DNA of 64,000 nt, taken from assembly GCA_905250025.1 (NCBI GenBank), contig CAJNOJ010000082.1, positions 248,001-312,000 of the forward strand, given 5' to 3'. The stretch's first letter is position 1, and every line of letters starts with the position of its first letter. The position numbers and the translations under genes were made by a program. The notes below the pieces were generated by a model. It was not told the DNA's origin. It did no database searches and worked only from the letters and a program-made list of their open reading frames with translations. This DNA is from Adineta ricciae (lineage: Eukaryota > Rotifera > Eurotatoria > Adinetida > Adinetidae). Positions 46,701-57,369 of this stretch are shown in pieces.

Positions 46701-47682
46701 CGAAGCATGGAAAAGCTGCAGAGAAATGAATTGCACAAAGATTTCATTTGATCTTCTTTCTTTTACCTTGTCGAGCATGAATTGGATGGAAATTGGAAGC
46801 TAATAAACTGTTAAATAGTTTTTAAAAAAGGATTAGGAGATGAAATGTTCATTCGTCCTCTTACTAGCTTATTTCACCAACTGATTTCCAGAACAGTTCG
46901 CGATAGAATCCGGTTTGATCTCGTTCGTTGATTTTTCCCGTATAAGTAATTTCCAAAGTAATCGAACCCACTGGAATTTGTGCAGGGAACAGCAAGTAAA
47001 CCATATCCGTGTCTGACAAATACGTAACTGTTGCTGCGTTAGAGCCGGCACCTGTTAATTTCGCTTCGGTAATATTCAAATTTTTGGAATGAAGAACCAA
47101 GAAATTTGTTTGTTGACTTAGATTGATACTGATTGTCACTCGACCGGTGAATGTGATCGATGTTAAGTTAGAAAAAAGCGCAAAGCAATCCGGACAAGCG
47201 ATATTCAATGTATAGTCGGTAGGTGTTGCAAATGGTGGTAAACGCCACGATGAATATGGCCGAGTGGTGTTTGCCCATGGATCTGGTGTTGTTGTTCGTT
47301 GTGTTGTTGGGTAAGTCGTGATCACTGGACGTGTTACTTTAGGCGTGCTTGGCGTAGATCTAGTAGTTGACACTGGTGAAGCAGTTGGTATTGTTGGTAC
47401 GGTCGACGTGGCACTACACATGGGTGGAATTGCTGGGCATTGTTCTTGTCGATTGATATCACGAACATATCTTCGATGAGAATTGGATGTTGTTTGAGAA
47501 GTATTCGATTTTGGAGGCGTAACGACTTTCTCGATGTAGATAACATCGCATTTCGTTGATCGATATTGAAGAGTCAACGGCCCGAGAGCAATTACACAAG
47601 CACTAGCAGCAATGATCAACGCTAGAAATTGCCAGATTTTGAATTCAATTTGGTTCGTCGTATGTTTGCTTATTGTCTTCAT
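43766..47682 (-). CDS. M1-family type II membrane protein with a lost zinc site (pseudo-aminopeptidase)
   Basis: A multi-exon gene. It begins with a cytosolic stub and a signal anchor ([20 protein letters not shown], about residues 17-36), then a long Thr/Pro/Ser stalk ([15 protein letters not shown]), as in membrane aminopeptidase N. The M1 N-terminal domain follows ([26 protein letters not shown] near 46705). At the catalytic site GAMENWG reads KASASWG. HExxH is replaced by EHLLQ directly before PWF. The WLNEG segment reads WFGKSLS, so both His ligands and the Glu ligand are gone. [17 protein letters not shown] and the ERAP-like C-domain remain, ending at 43766. The frame is open throughout, so this is probably an expressed non-catalytic paralogue rather than a decayed gene. 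Binding or decoy function is inference. Confidence 0.88.
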
Positions 47683-48228
47683 CTCTTCGTAGCAAAACCG
47701 ATGAAAAAACGAATAGATGTAGAGTTGTAGAAGGAAGAATGCTTTATGTACAGATGTTTAAGCAACTTAGCAATGTCGTAAAACTTGAAAATAGCTGATA
47801 AAACAGAAGGCTCTCTAGTCATTATTATCCCAAGAGAAATGGTTATAAAAGTAAAAGAAGCAATCTCATCGAAGTTATACAGCTTAACAATACGCTATAG
47901 AATGTTTGAAATCATGACATTGATGCTACGAATATCTTTCATTATTTAATTTTTTATGACAAGTTTGAGTAAGAGTTGTCACAGTAACTTGTCGATGATG
48001 TCCTCATCACTTTCGTTTCAAAAAAGAAGTATTATCTTGATGTAAGCGGTATTAGAGTTACCGACATCTTTTGACAAAATTCGATTTCACGATTTGTTCG
48101 TCGTAACTTACCAATGACTTTTTCTTAAAAAGAAAAACAATAGGTAGGAAAAGGAAGCTGGTTGAAGTTCAATAATTTCTTAATTGTTTTACATGAAAAT
48201 CGGTTATTCTTAAGTGCTTGCTATATTC
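47683..48228. other. Divergent promoter region
   Basis: 546 bases shared between the 5' ends of the pseudo-aminopeptidase and the ADAR-like gene. AT-rich; no coding sequence, RNA gene or clear TATA box is identified. Confidence 0.5.
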
Positions 48229-51081
48229 ATGGATGATACGGTAACTGTAAATGACAATTCGTCCACTGCGATATCCCACCAACAACATTCAGATCCAAAT
48301 GAAAACGTTCCGGATGTATGTTTTTCGTTACCAGAAAAGCAAACGCTCAAATTTCATCCTATCTTTAGCAGAATGTTCATCCGAAATTAGACTTCATATC
48401 AACATCTAATGGAAATATGGAATCAACGGAAACTTCAGTTCATACACCTACGAATACTCTCATTCCTGATCAAGCAGTAAAGTGCAATTATTCAAGAGAC
48501 GTTCATTTGCTTCGTTCTATTTTCGTCTAGTTGAATCATACGGTGAATGGTATGTCAAGATTATCGATGAATAGTAACATGTTCTATCCGAATTCTGATC
48601 GGTTTCGTCCTCAAAATACTCCATCATATTATCCGTCGAATGTTAACACATCCGATCATCGGGCACAACTAGCAGCTTTCACGCCACCGTTGATGTCCAT
48701 TCCTCTGCCATATCACGAATCGCAGTGGCAGCCACGAAACTATCAGTATTCACCGCGACCATACGTACCGAATCAGTCAAATGCAAAAACCTCTTCAATA
48801 CCAAAAAAGAAACCGGAATCAATAGCACCGCCAGTTGAATATTATGTCGATTGTTTTGCATCAAATTTCTCGGATAAACCACTTTCAAATACAGCTAAAT
48901 CGAAAACAAAACATGTGACTTTTCAAGAATCAGAGGCAACCAAGTTAGTTCTCTTGCTTTCTATTGACTCTCATACAGAAGCTTCATCCATATGTCATTT
49001 AGCGAATCCCTAAGATCAATTGCAAATAACAACCTATTCTCTCCGCCGCCACCTCTGTCAGTTCCGACATATCAATCTACACCTCATTTCAATACATATA
49101 ATTATTCGCATCAACAATTTCCATACCATAACTTTTATTCATCTTATTCCGGTATGACCGCAAATCCACGGTATATGCCTCGTTCTCGTGGAATGTATAT
49201 GATGTCGAGAGCACAGCGGTGGCCGTAAGTATTCACCCGCACATGAATAAGACATGTTTGTCCAACTGAACTCTCTCATTCAGACCTCGATTATACAATC
49301 CCAACTTTTATCAACAGCAACATCACACATCATACATGTATCCTACCTACGAACAACGGCAACTCTATGATCCTAATCAACCTAAACTAAACTCGATATC
49401 TGAATCTCAAAATTCATTTACAGTTATTCGAAATATTGCACCGAAACATAAGAAAAAATTCGATCAGACAAGTAGTAACGAGAGTTCCACACCTGACTCG
49501 ATGCCGGCACGGCCCATTACAATACTTCGCAAACCGAGTGCAGATACTGGAAGTGTCGTCACCGAGGAACCATCTGCGTCTTCCGATATACCATCTAATA
49601 CCGAACAAACCAGGCTCATTCCACCTGAAGCTTCCGAAATTCTTTCTCCTCCAGAAACTACCAATTTGCTGCAATCCTTGACAAGTCAAGCACTGTTATC
49701 CATTCTTCAGAGTGCAAACTGTATATCTGCATTGAATGAGTTCGCTCAGCAGAACAAATTAATAATCAATTATGAATTTTCGTCGGCATCTTCGTCGAAA
49801 TTTACATGTACAATGACAATCAGCGGTCGTCAGTTTCCCTCATCATCTCCATGTTCAACAAAGAACGAGGCACAAAAGCTAGCATGTGATCAAGCACTAC
49901 GTACACTCTACTATGAATCAAGTGTTGCTGAACGATCTCAACTCGAATTTTCTGATAAACACGATTACATTGCACATCGATCTTTAACCAAATTTCAAGA
50001 TTTGAATGTCAATGAATTACTACACGGTCGGAAGACTTTAGCATGCATGTTGATGGTTACTGATGGACAATTCGAACAAGCATTTGTGATTAGCATTGGA
50101 ACAGGGAACGCTTGTCTTGATGAAACCATTCTCAGCTACGCTAATGACGGAAAAGTGCTACACGATTGTCATGCGGAAGTGCTTGCACGTCGTGGTTTAA
50201 TCCGATTTCTATTCGTACAGATTCAGCAATGTCAAGATAAGCAAACATCTATTTTCCAATATGATTCTACAACTAGTAAATATCAATTGCAAGAAAATAT
50301 TACATTTCATATGTATATATCATCAACACCATGTGGCAATGCATCGTTAAGTACTTCTTCTAAAGTTATCCGCTACAAGCAAGGTCAAACGGAAGGTACT
50401 ACACTTGCATCGGCAAGTTCATTAAAATATCCGATAAAGTCTTGCAGTGATAAAATATCCCGATGGAATATCATAGGTATTCAAGGTGGTCTTTTGATTC
50501 ATTTATTGACAAAACCAATCTACCTCGAAACCATAACATTAGCGTGTGAATCAACATTTGATCGCAATCATGTGAAGTATTCTTTGAGTGAACACTTGAA
50601 TGAACATGTTCAGTTATTACCAGAACCATTTATATATCATTCACCGGATATTGATTGTCCGAAGACGAAATCATTCCAACAAGAAAGACAAGTCGCTAAA
50701 CTTCAGACAAGCGCATTTGCATGGAATATAACTCAACCGGATAGAAATGAACTATTGGAACCAATGATAGGAAAATTAAAGTAAGACAGATTAATTTTCG
50801 AAATCATTTTATCTGACTATAATTTTCCTTGCAGAGCCAATCGATCGATATCCTCGTTGAGCAAATATGAATTCTTTGTTGATTTTACAAATTTTCTACA
50901 AACAACATTACCCGAAGGTATAGATTTACCTTATAAAACTTATCAAGAAGCGAAACAACTTGATCCACTTTATCTCAAAGCAAAAAGTCGAATATCTGCT
51001 GCATTCCAAACAGAATCATCGGATGCGAATATTCCATGGCTAAGTAAAAGTGATCAACTGGAGCAATTTTCAATAGAATAA
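48229..51081 (+). CDS. ADAR-family adenosine deaminase with one dsRBD
   Basis: Six exons (48229-48315, 48372-48476, 48531-48943, 49003-49224, 49284-50780, 50835-51081) join to about 856 residues. The first about 400 residues are disordered, rich in Ser, Pro, Asn, Gln and Tyr. One double-stranded RNA-binding domain follows (INYEFSSASSSKFTCTMTIS to STKNEAQKLACDQALRTLYY). The C-terminal half is an A-to-I editase domain. It has the CHAE zinc and proton-shuttle motif (CHAEVLARRGLIRFL), PCG with the first Cys ligand (YISSTPCGNASLS) and SCSDKISRWN with the second Cys ligand, then GIQGGLLIHLL. The His, Glu and both Cys are kept, so activity is plausible, unlike many ADAD proteins. Whether it is an ADAR or an ADAD relative cannot be settled by eye. 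Nuclear RNA editing is the expected role. Confidence 0.88.
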
Positions 51082-51550
51082 TCGTCTGAACATGCAAATC
51101 TTTCACTTTTTTCGTTGTTTTTTTGATTTCTTCATTTTCAAAGTAATTCACGGTTCTATGCATTCACCATTTGATTTCTTTTCTAAAAACGAATACATGG
51201 ATAGTGCATGTGGGTAAGCCGAGCTCGGTAAATGATACGCACAGGATGGCGCCACATGTGTAGATTCTATTTTCCCAATTATTATTGGCAATTTTCCAAT
51301 GAAAGTAAAACTAATCTTCGGACGAAGTGTGGTTCCATCGGAACTCTAATAGAAGACTTCTGACTAAAGGTTGTTGGAGTAATAAAATTGTTTAAAGAGG
51401 TCACTGATGGTCATTTTTCATAACGATTGGGTGTACGCATGCCAAATCTTTCTTCTTCTGCCTTTGGTATGGTATAGCATGAAATATCTCGGCAGGACCA
51501 GGAATTATTAAATTTTATACCAGTAATCTTTCTTTCCCCTGTCATTTCAG
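51082..51550. other. Intergenic
   Basis: 469 bases between the ADAR-like stop and the bL9m start. It ends in a splice acceptor (CATTTCAG) directly abutting the bL9m ATG. No gene is seen. Confidence 0.5.
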
Positions 51551-52417
51551 ATGATCCGAACGTTTCTACGACCTTTACAAGCTGTTCGAGTTGTTCAAAT
51601 ACCAGTTCGAGTACGAAGAAATCGACTACACGTTTCGCATACTCACGTTTTGTTTTCTTTAGACAACCGTGGTTGTCGAACGAGTAAATCCGTTGACAAA
51701 ACTACGTCCATGGGAGAACATTTACGATTACAATAAATATAAATATGCTGACTTTCAATATCGTGTTGTTCGTAATACGGATGCAGACAAATGGGGAAAC
51801 ATCGATGTGATCCTTACTGAATATGTCGAAGGTAAAAGCAAAAGAAAAACTATCGAAGATTTCGTTATGCATATCTGATAATTAGGTGTGGGATATAAAG
51901 GCGAAATTGTGAATATTCCACGCGAAATGGCGTATACAGAATTGTTACCAGCACAATTAGCACTTTATCCAACACCGGACAATGTTGCCTTGTTTGAAGA
52001 GGAAAGAAAATTACTGGTAGATCGACCACAAATATCTCCGTTTGTTATGAAATGCCGTGATTATTTGACAACAATTCTTTTACAAATACCAATCAATATG
52101 AAAGTCAAAGATTGGTCATTAACGAGAGACAATGTTCGCATTGCACTTCGACGAATGGTACGTATCAACATTTCTTTCTACTTGATCAGATCTCTTTCTT
52201 TCTTTCGTCATTTCAGAATGTGATGTGCGATGAAGACGCTATTTTGTTAGAAGATGGTGCGATTAACAAAGATACTTATAAATTAGGAGAAGAATTTCAG
52301 GTTACATTGAAGATCAATCCACTCGTCGATGTTTCGATTAAATGTACACTCGTACCAGTGGACAAAGCGAAACTATGGGACGAATATCAATTATCGAAAC
52401 GACGTGCCAAAACCTAA
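51551..52417 (+). CDS. MRPL9: Mitochondrial ribosomal protein bL9m
   Basis: Four exons (51551-51610, 51663-51831, 51886-52157, 52217-52417) give about 233 residues. A basic N-terminus (MIRTFLRPLQAVRVVQ) serves as a mitochondrial targeting peptide. The L9 core follows: DVILTEYVEGVGYKGEIVNI, then LLPAQLALYPTPDNVALFEE, matching the bL9 'GxKGDxVxVxxxxxRNxLLPxGxAxxAT' layout. The C-terminal part (GEEFQVTLKINPLVDVSIKC) is weakly similar to the animal MRPL9 extension. It is a large-subunit protein of the mitoribosome. The ATG follows a TTTCAG acceptor with no spacer, the strongest trans-splice site candidate in the window. The first intron donor is ambiguous by a few bases. Confidence 0.88.
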
Positions 52418-52598
52418 TGTTTCATTTTTCTTCTTCGTAAATAGCAGATTTTGTTTAGAAAATAAAATAAATAAAAACTTTCATAATATCACTTATCAGT
52501 TTGTCGACATGAAACGATATGACAAGTAAGCATGTTTCTGCTTCTCATTGTGCGATAACAAGTGAGATCTCATAACAGATTTCAAGTTGACTAACTCT

Positions 52599-53884
52599 AT
52601 GTCTAATTTCATGGCAACACCGATGAGTGCCTCACTAAGAGCTCGCCGTTATCGACAACAACCGAGAATAAATGAAATCGAAGATGAGGATGAACTTAGA
52701 CAAAGAACACGAACAATTAAACATCGCGCTACAATTATCAATGTTCCACCAACACTTTCCCCATCACCTTCCTTAGAACAAACACCATCGACACACATCA
52801 GTCCAACCATTTATATCTATAACAGTGATTCATTCGAAACTCCCTCTTATACATCGATATCAAGCATTCGACCTATCCGTGCTGATGAACGTCTATGGAT
52901 TGATGTACCTACTGTAAATAATTTGAAGTTCTTTTTATTATAAACGAAGTCAAAACTATGTGTTTGATGTCTGTAGATTCAAGATCACGATTTAATAACA
53001 AATATTGGCAAACGATTTGATATTCATTCGCTAGTTCTTCAAGATATTGCAACGGAAGACCAACGTGCAAAATTGGATACATTTGATAATGCTTTATTTC
53101 TCGTTGCTAAAGTTATTTTCATCAACAATGTTTCGGAGAAGACATGCGTTGATCAAATTTGTTTTTATTTAAAAGAAAATGTTTTGATCACGTTTCAACA
53201 GCAGCCCAAGGATATTTTCGATCCAGTCAAAAGTAATTGATTAAATGTCAACAATTTCGTTGAAAATTGCTTTTTCTAGATCGGATTTGTCTAGACAGAG
53301 GCCGTGTTCGTCGGTCCAACATCGATTATCTATTCTATCTCTTATGTGACACGATTGTTGATCGATACATGGACGTCTTAGATCAAGTTGGCAGAAAGAT
53401 CGAAGATATCGAACATCATCTCATGCAAAAAACATCCCGTGATACACTCGAAACAATCTACGATCTCAAACGTGAGATGCTCTATTTTCGCGGTTCAATA
53501 TATCCATTAAAAGAGATCATCACTCGTATTCAAAAAGAAGAAGAAACACAAATCATTCAAGAAAGCACCGTTATCTACTTGAAGGATCTATTCGACCATG
53601 TTGTGCAAGTTAACGACACGATCGATGCGTATCGTGAAATGCTTTCATCGTTCATTGATTTCTATATGATGCTCAATTCGAACGCAATGAATGAAGTTAT
53701 GAAAACTTTGACAATTATATCGACGATATTTATTCCATTGACATTCATCGGAGGTCTTTATGGAATGAACTTCGACAATATGCCGGAGATTCATTGGAAA
53801 TATGGATACCTGGCTGTGCTGACATGTATGGTGTGTATAACTGGCATCATGCTGTGTTGTTTCAAACGAAAGAAATGGTTTTAG
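52599..53884 (+). CDS. CorA-type magnesium/cobalt transporter, copy 1
   Basis: Exons 52599-52913, 52977-53232 and 53280-53884 give about 391 residues. A variable, Ser/Thr/Pro-rich N-terminus precedes the cytosolic alpha/beta domain (RADERLWIDVPT, FDIHSLVLQDIATEDQRAKL, ENVLITFQQQPKDIFD). A long stalk helix follows (YDLKREMLYFRGSIYPLKEI), then TM1 (LTIISTIFIPLTFIGGLYGM) ending in the pore signature GMN with NFDNMPE, then TM2 and a terminal basic patch (FKRKKWF). The YGMNF-x-x-MPE form is typical of bacterial and archaeal CorA rather than eukaryotic Mrs2, so bacterial ancestry is likely. It would form a pentameric cation channel, compartment unknown. It is a tandem duplicate of the next gene. 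Confidence 0.93.
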
Positions 53885-54148
53885 CTTCGGAATGCTAGCG
53901 TGTACTCTTCGTATTTTACTTGATGAATATATGTTGATAAAGAAGGCAAATTTTTACTTTTGTAATCTATTCTTTTCTTCAAATAACAAAAAACTGATAT
54001 AATAGAATATTTCTTTTATCTATTATCAGCTGTCTTCGTAAGAGAAATACTTACAGAAATTCAGAAGTAGTCTATTGTTTGCTTCGAATGCTGGCGCTTG
54101 CGAAATTATACATTTTCTCGGCTCGAAATACGACAAACAACGCTTATC

Positions 54149-55442
54149 ATGACAGCCTCAGTACCTGAAAGCAATCCTGTTCGGTTGGAAAAAATTACTC
54201 GTCGTGCATCTACATCCGTTCACGAAATCTATACGGAAGAATATCTGTTCAATGAAGATAAAGTACGAGAGCGAACTTGTACAATCACTCGTCGTTCAGT
54301 ATCTGAACATGATGGGTCAATGTCCAATTTACAATCACAGGAACTGATGCTGGTAACACATATCAAACCGACTGTGTACATTTACAGTAGAGATGCAGTC
54401 GAAGAAAGAGTCTACGAATGTATTGAAGATATTCGTCCGATTAGAAATGGTGAATGTCTATGGATTGATATCATTGGAGTGGGTAAAAATTGTAAAATTG
54501 AAGCATTTTATATACTGATTTTATTTAGAATAAAGATAAATCACTGCTAGCAAGTATTAGTCGACGATTTATGATTCATCCATTGTTCATCTTAGATATT
54601 GAAACAAATGAACAACGAACGAAGTTAGATGTTTTTGAAGATGCTTTGTTTTTAGTTATGAAAATGATCTATCCAGACAAGATTACTCAAGAAACATGTT
54701 TCGAACAGATAAGTTTCTATGTCAAAGAGAATATCCTTATCACAGTTCAAGAAAAACCCAAAGATATATTTGATAAAATTAGAAGTAAACCTACACGTTT
54801 CAAAACATTTGCTTTTCAATCAGTTCTGTCCGTATAGAAAAGATCGTTCACAACATCGGTAAAACTCGAAAATCAAAAATCGATTATCTTCTATATTCAC
54901 TAATCGATACAATCGTGGATCAATATATGGATACACTCGATATCGTCAATACAAAAGTCGAAGCTATCGATCATCAGTTGATGAAGAACCTGTCTCGTGA
55001 CACACTTGAAACAATCTACGATCTCAAACGGCAAATGCTTGATTATCGTCGTTTAGTATCTCCTTTGAAAGAGATCATCAATCGACTTCAGAAAGAAGAA
55101 GAGACACAAATCATTCAAGAAAGCACCGTTATCTACTTGAAAGATCTATTCGACCATGTTGCACAAGTGAATGATACCATTGATACATATCGAGAAACGC
55201 TTTCTTCATGTATTGATTTCTATATGATGCTCAATTCCAATGCTATGAATGAAGTCGTTAAAACCTTAACAATTATATCTACCATATTCATTCCATTGAC
55301 GTTTATCGCGGGAGTGTATGGAATGAACTTTGATAATATGCCGGAGATACATTGGAAATATGGGTACTTTGTAGTACTTATAGGCATGGCAGCATTAGCC
55401 TCGGTAATGTTGATATTTTTTAAGCGCAAGAATTGGTTCTGA
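54149..55442 (+). CDS. CorA-type magnesium/cobalt transporter, copy 2
   Basis: Exons 54149-54478, 54529-54784 and 54838-55442 give about 396 residues. The second exon is 256 bases and the third 605 bases, exactly as in copy 1, with the same intron phases (0 then 1). The stalk block QKEEETQIIQESTVIYLKDL is identical in both copies; the pore loop reads GVYGMNFDNMPEIHWKYGYF. N-terminal sequence differs most (TSVHEIYTEEYLFNED). I start at the ATG at 54149; an upstream in-frame TTG region is not needed. The first intron uses a GTGGGT donor. It ends FFKRKNWF. Role as for copy 1, from family knowledge: Mg2+ uptake through a GMN-selective pore. Confidence 0.92.
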
Positions 55443-55838
55443 CAGGCGGTTTTTTCCTTTTTCTTTTCGTGTACAATCAAAATAGCCATCGAATAAATAA
55501 GCTTTCTGATATTCAGATCAAGAAATCATTTACTGTTACGCGAAAAGCAATGACAAACATTAATCAAGCGAAATGTCTTTCTATAATGCAGATATGCTGC
55601 CGAACAGGACTTGATAATTGTTTTCTATCAACGATCGGCTAGGAAAATTGACATTTACGAGGTACAAGTCGTATCAACCTCTGTTCGGAGTCAGATGTCT
55701 GGAGAACTCAATAAACTATTTCTCTAAGTTTATTCATTTCATACTTGTTAATCACTGCAAAGAACAATCTAAGATAAAATAGGTGAAGGCCAAGAAAACA
55801 CACACACGACAGGAAGTGATTTAAGTTCGTATAAATAA
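55443..55838. other. Convergent 3' spacer
   Basis: Space between the CorA copy 2 stop and the calcium-binding protein stop, AT-rich. No gene is seen. Confidence 0.5.
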
Positions 55839-56565
55839 TCAGAGAAAGCATAAGCAACAATTCGATATATGATCCGGATCATCCGTTTTTATGTAATCAA
55901 AAAACATCTTCTTCGCAACGCTTTCTTCCAGATTATCGCCGTGCGCTACTTGAGTGAATGATTGATCAGCGGTATCTTTGTCTACGCCAAAGAATTGGCA
56001 AGTTTTCACCCATTCGTCTCGGGCGATATGACCATCATGATTGAGATCGAGCATGTTAAATGTTGTGTTGATTCGTTGAGTTAATTGTGGTAATAAATCA
56101 GGATTAGCACCTGGTTTACGCAATTCGTTGGCAAGACGTCGATGAAAATCCAACCATTCTTCTACGAAAATGAATTTTTCCTCCGAAAATCGCTTTTAAT
56201 CAACAAAGATTTGTTTACCTAATGTTACTTTACCATCTTGGTTTGCATCAGCACGCATGATTTCTTGGCAGAGTGCTTTTCGAGCTGTAGCATACTCTTC
56301 GCGACGTTTCTCATCATCTTGGCCAACAAGTGTCGACAGTTTATCCGCAAGAATTTCAAAATCTGCCGGAGTTATCGAACCATCTCTGTCAATATCTGTC
56401 ATATAAGAAAACAAATGATACAAATGAACTTCACATTTCATTTCAACCTTTACCATAAAGATAGAAAAGACGTTTCATTTTTTCACTCCAGAATTCGTTC
56501 AAATTCTCAGCCTAAAGAACAAAGCGAAGTCAATCTCAATGTTAATCATTCCATCATCTTACCAT
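55839..56565 (-). CDS. Sarcoplasmic calcium-binding protein (EF-hand)
   Basis: Exons 56565-56563 (only the ATG), 56511-56454, 56395-56219 and 56161-55839 give about 186 residues, normal for invertebrate SCP. Three canonical EF-hand loops are visible: DIDRDGSITPADFE, DANQDGKVTLEEW and DLNHDGHIARDEW; the fourth hand is degenerate. The N-terminal AENLNEFWSEKMKRLFYLY and GDNLEESVAKKMFFDYI also fit SCP/calexcitin. These proteins buffer cytosolic Ca2+ in muscle or neurons. The start codon occupying its own exon is unusual but every junction is in frame. It ends NCCLCFL, with three clustered Cys that are odd for the family. Confidence 0.87.
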
Positions 56566-57369
56566 TGCTAGCAAATAAAAGAGAACATCGCCGTCGTTCT
56601 TCGTACATTTATATATAACTCTAAAAATAGATGCGAATGGAGAAATTAACAATTGATTATTCGTCGTTTATCGATGTTGCTCTATCTGTTGGAAAGATTA
56701 ATGAATTGCAGGATGATTACTGAATGTGAAAAACATCTTGCACATTCTTTGCAAAGTACATTCTTCTTCAAATGAGAAAGGTCGAATGGTGGCAATCAAA
56801 CTGATTCAGTGAGGAAACCAACGAGCATCTTGGTTCTTCTATTTCGAATACACTTTGAATAGACATCAAGTTGATTAAACACGAGTCTGTAAAAGTAATT
56901 TGGTACAGATTGCGTAAAGTGCGAACTAATTAATACAAACATCGGCTTTCATAGATCTTCGATCGAATATAGCTTTGTTTTATGACTGATGATGATATTG
57001 ATTGACCGATAGAGAAGGCAGTCAATATATTTGCCTATTTATAGATCCTGTTTTCTGCCTTGGGTGACATAATTTTACTTGGAAGTTAGATATTTCAGTG
57101 AATTAATTACAAATTTGATGTATCATCTAGGGAGAACGACTTATTTTTCTTTTTTGGGGCGTAGATTTTGTCATGTCAATCCCGAGACGATCCCTTCGAT
57201 GAATGTCCTAATAATCATCACAACATGTGGGTGATTACTAACGAAACGTGTTGAACTGCTCAATCCATGAAATTCAAGATTATTGATCTTTGTTTATTTC
57301 GTCAAGAAAAAAAAATAAGTATATGTTTTGCACTAGGGATATATACATTCCAACATAACATTAATTAAT
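56566..57369. other. Intergenic
   Basis: About 800 bases between the SCP start and the SSRP1 stop. No frame encoding an HMG box or other domain is seen here, which matters for the SSRP1 C-terminus. Confidence 0.5.
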
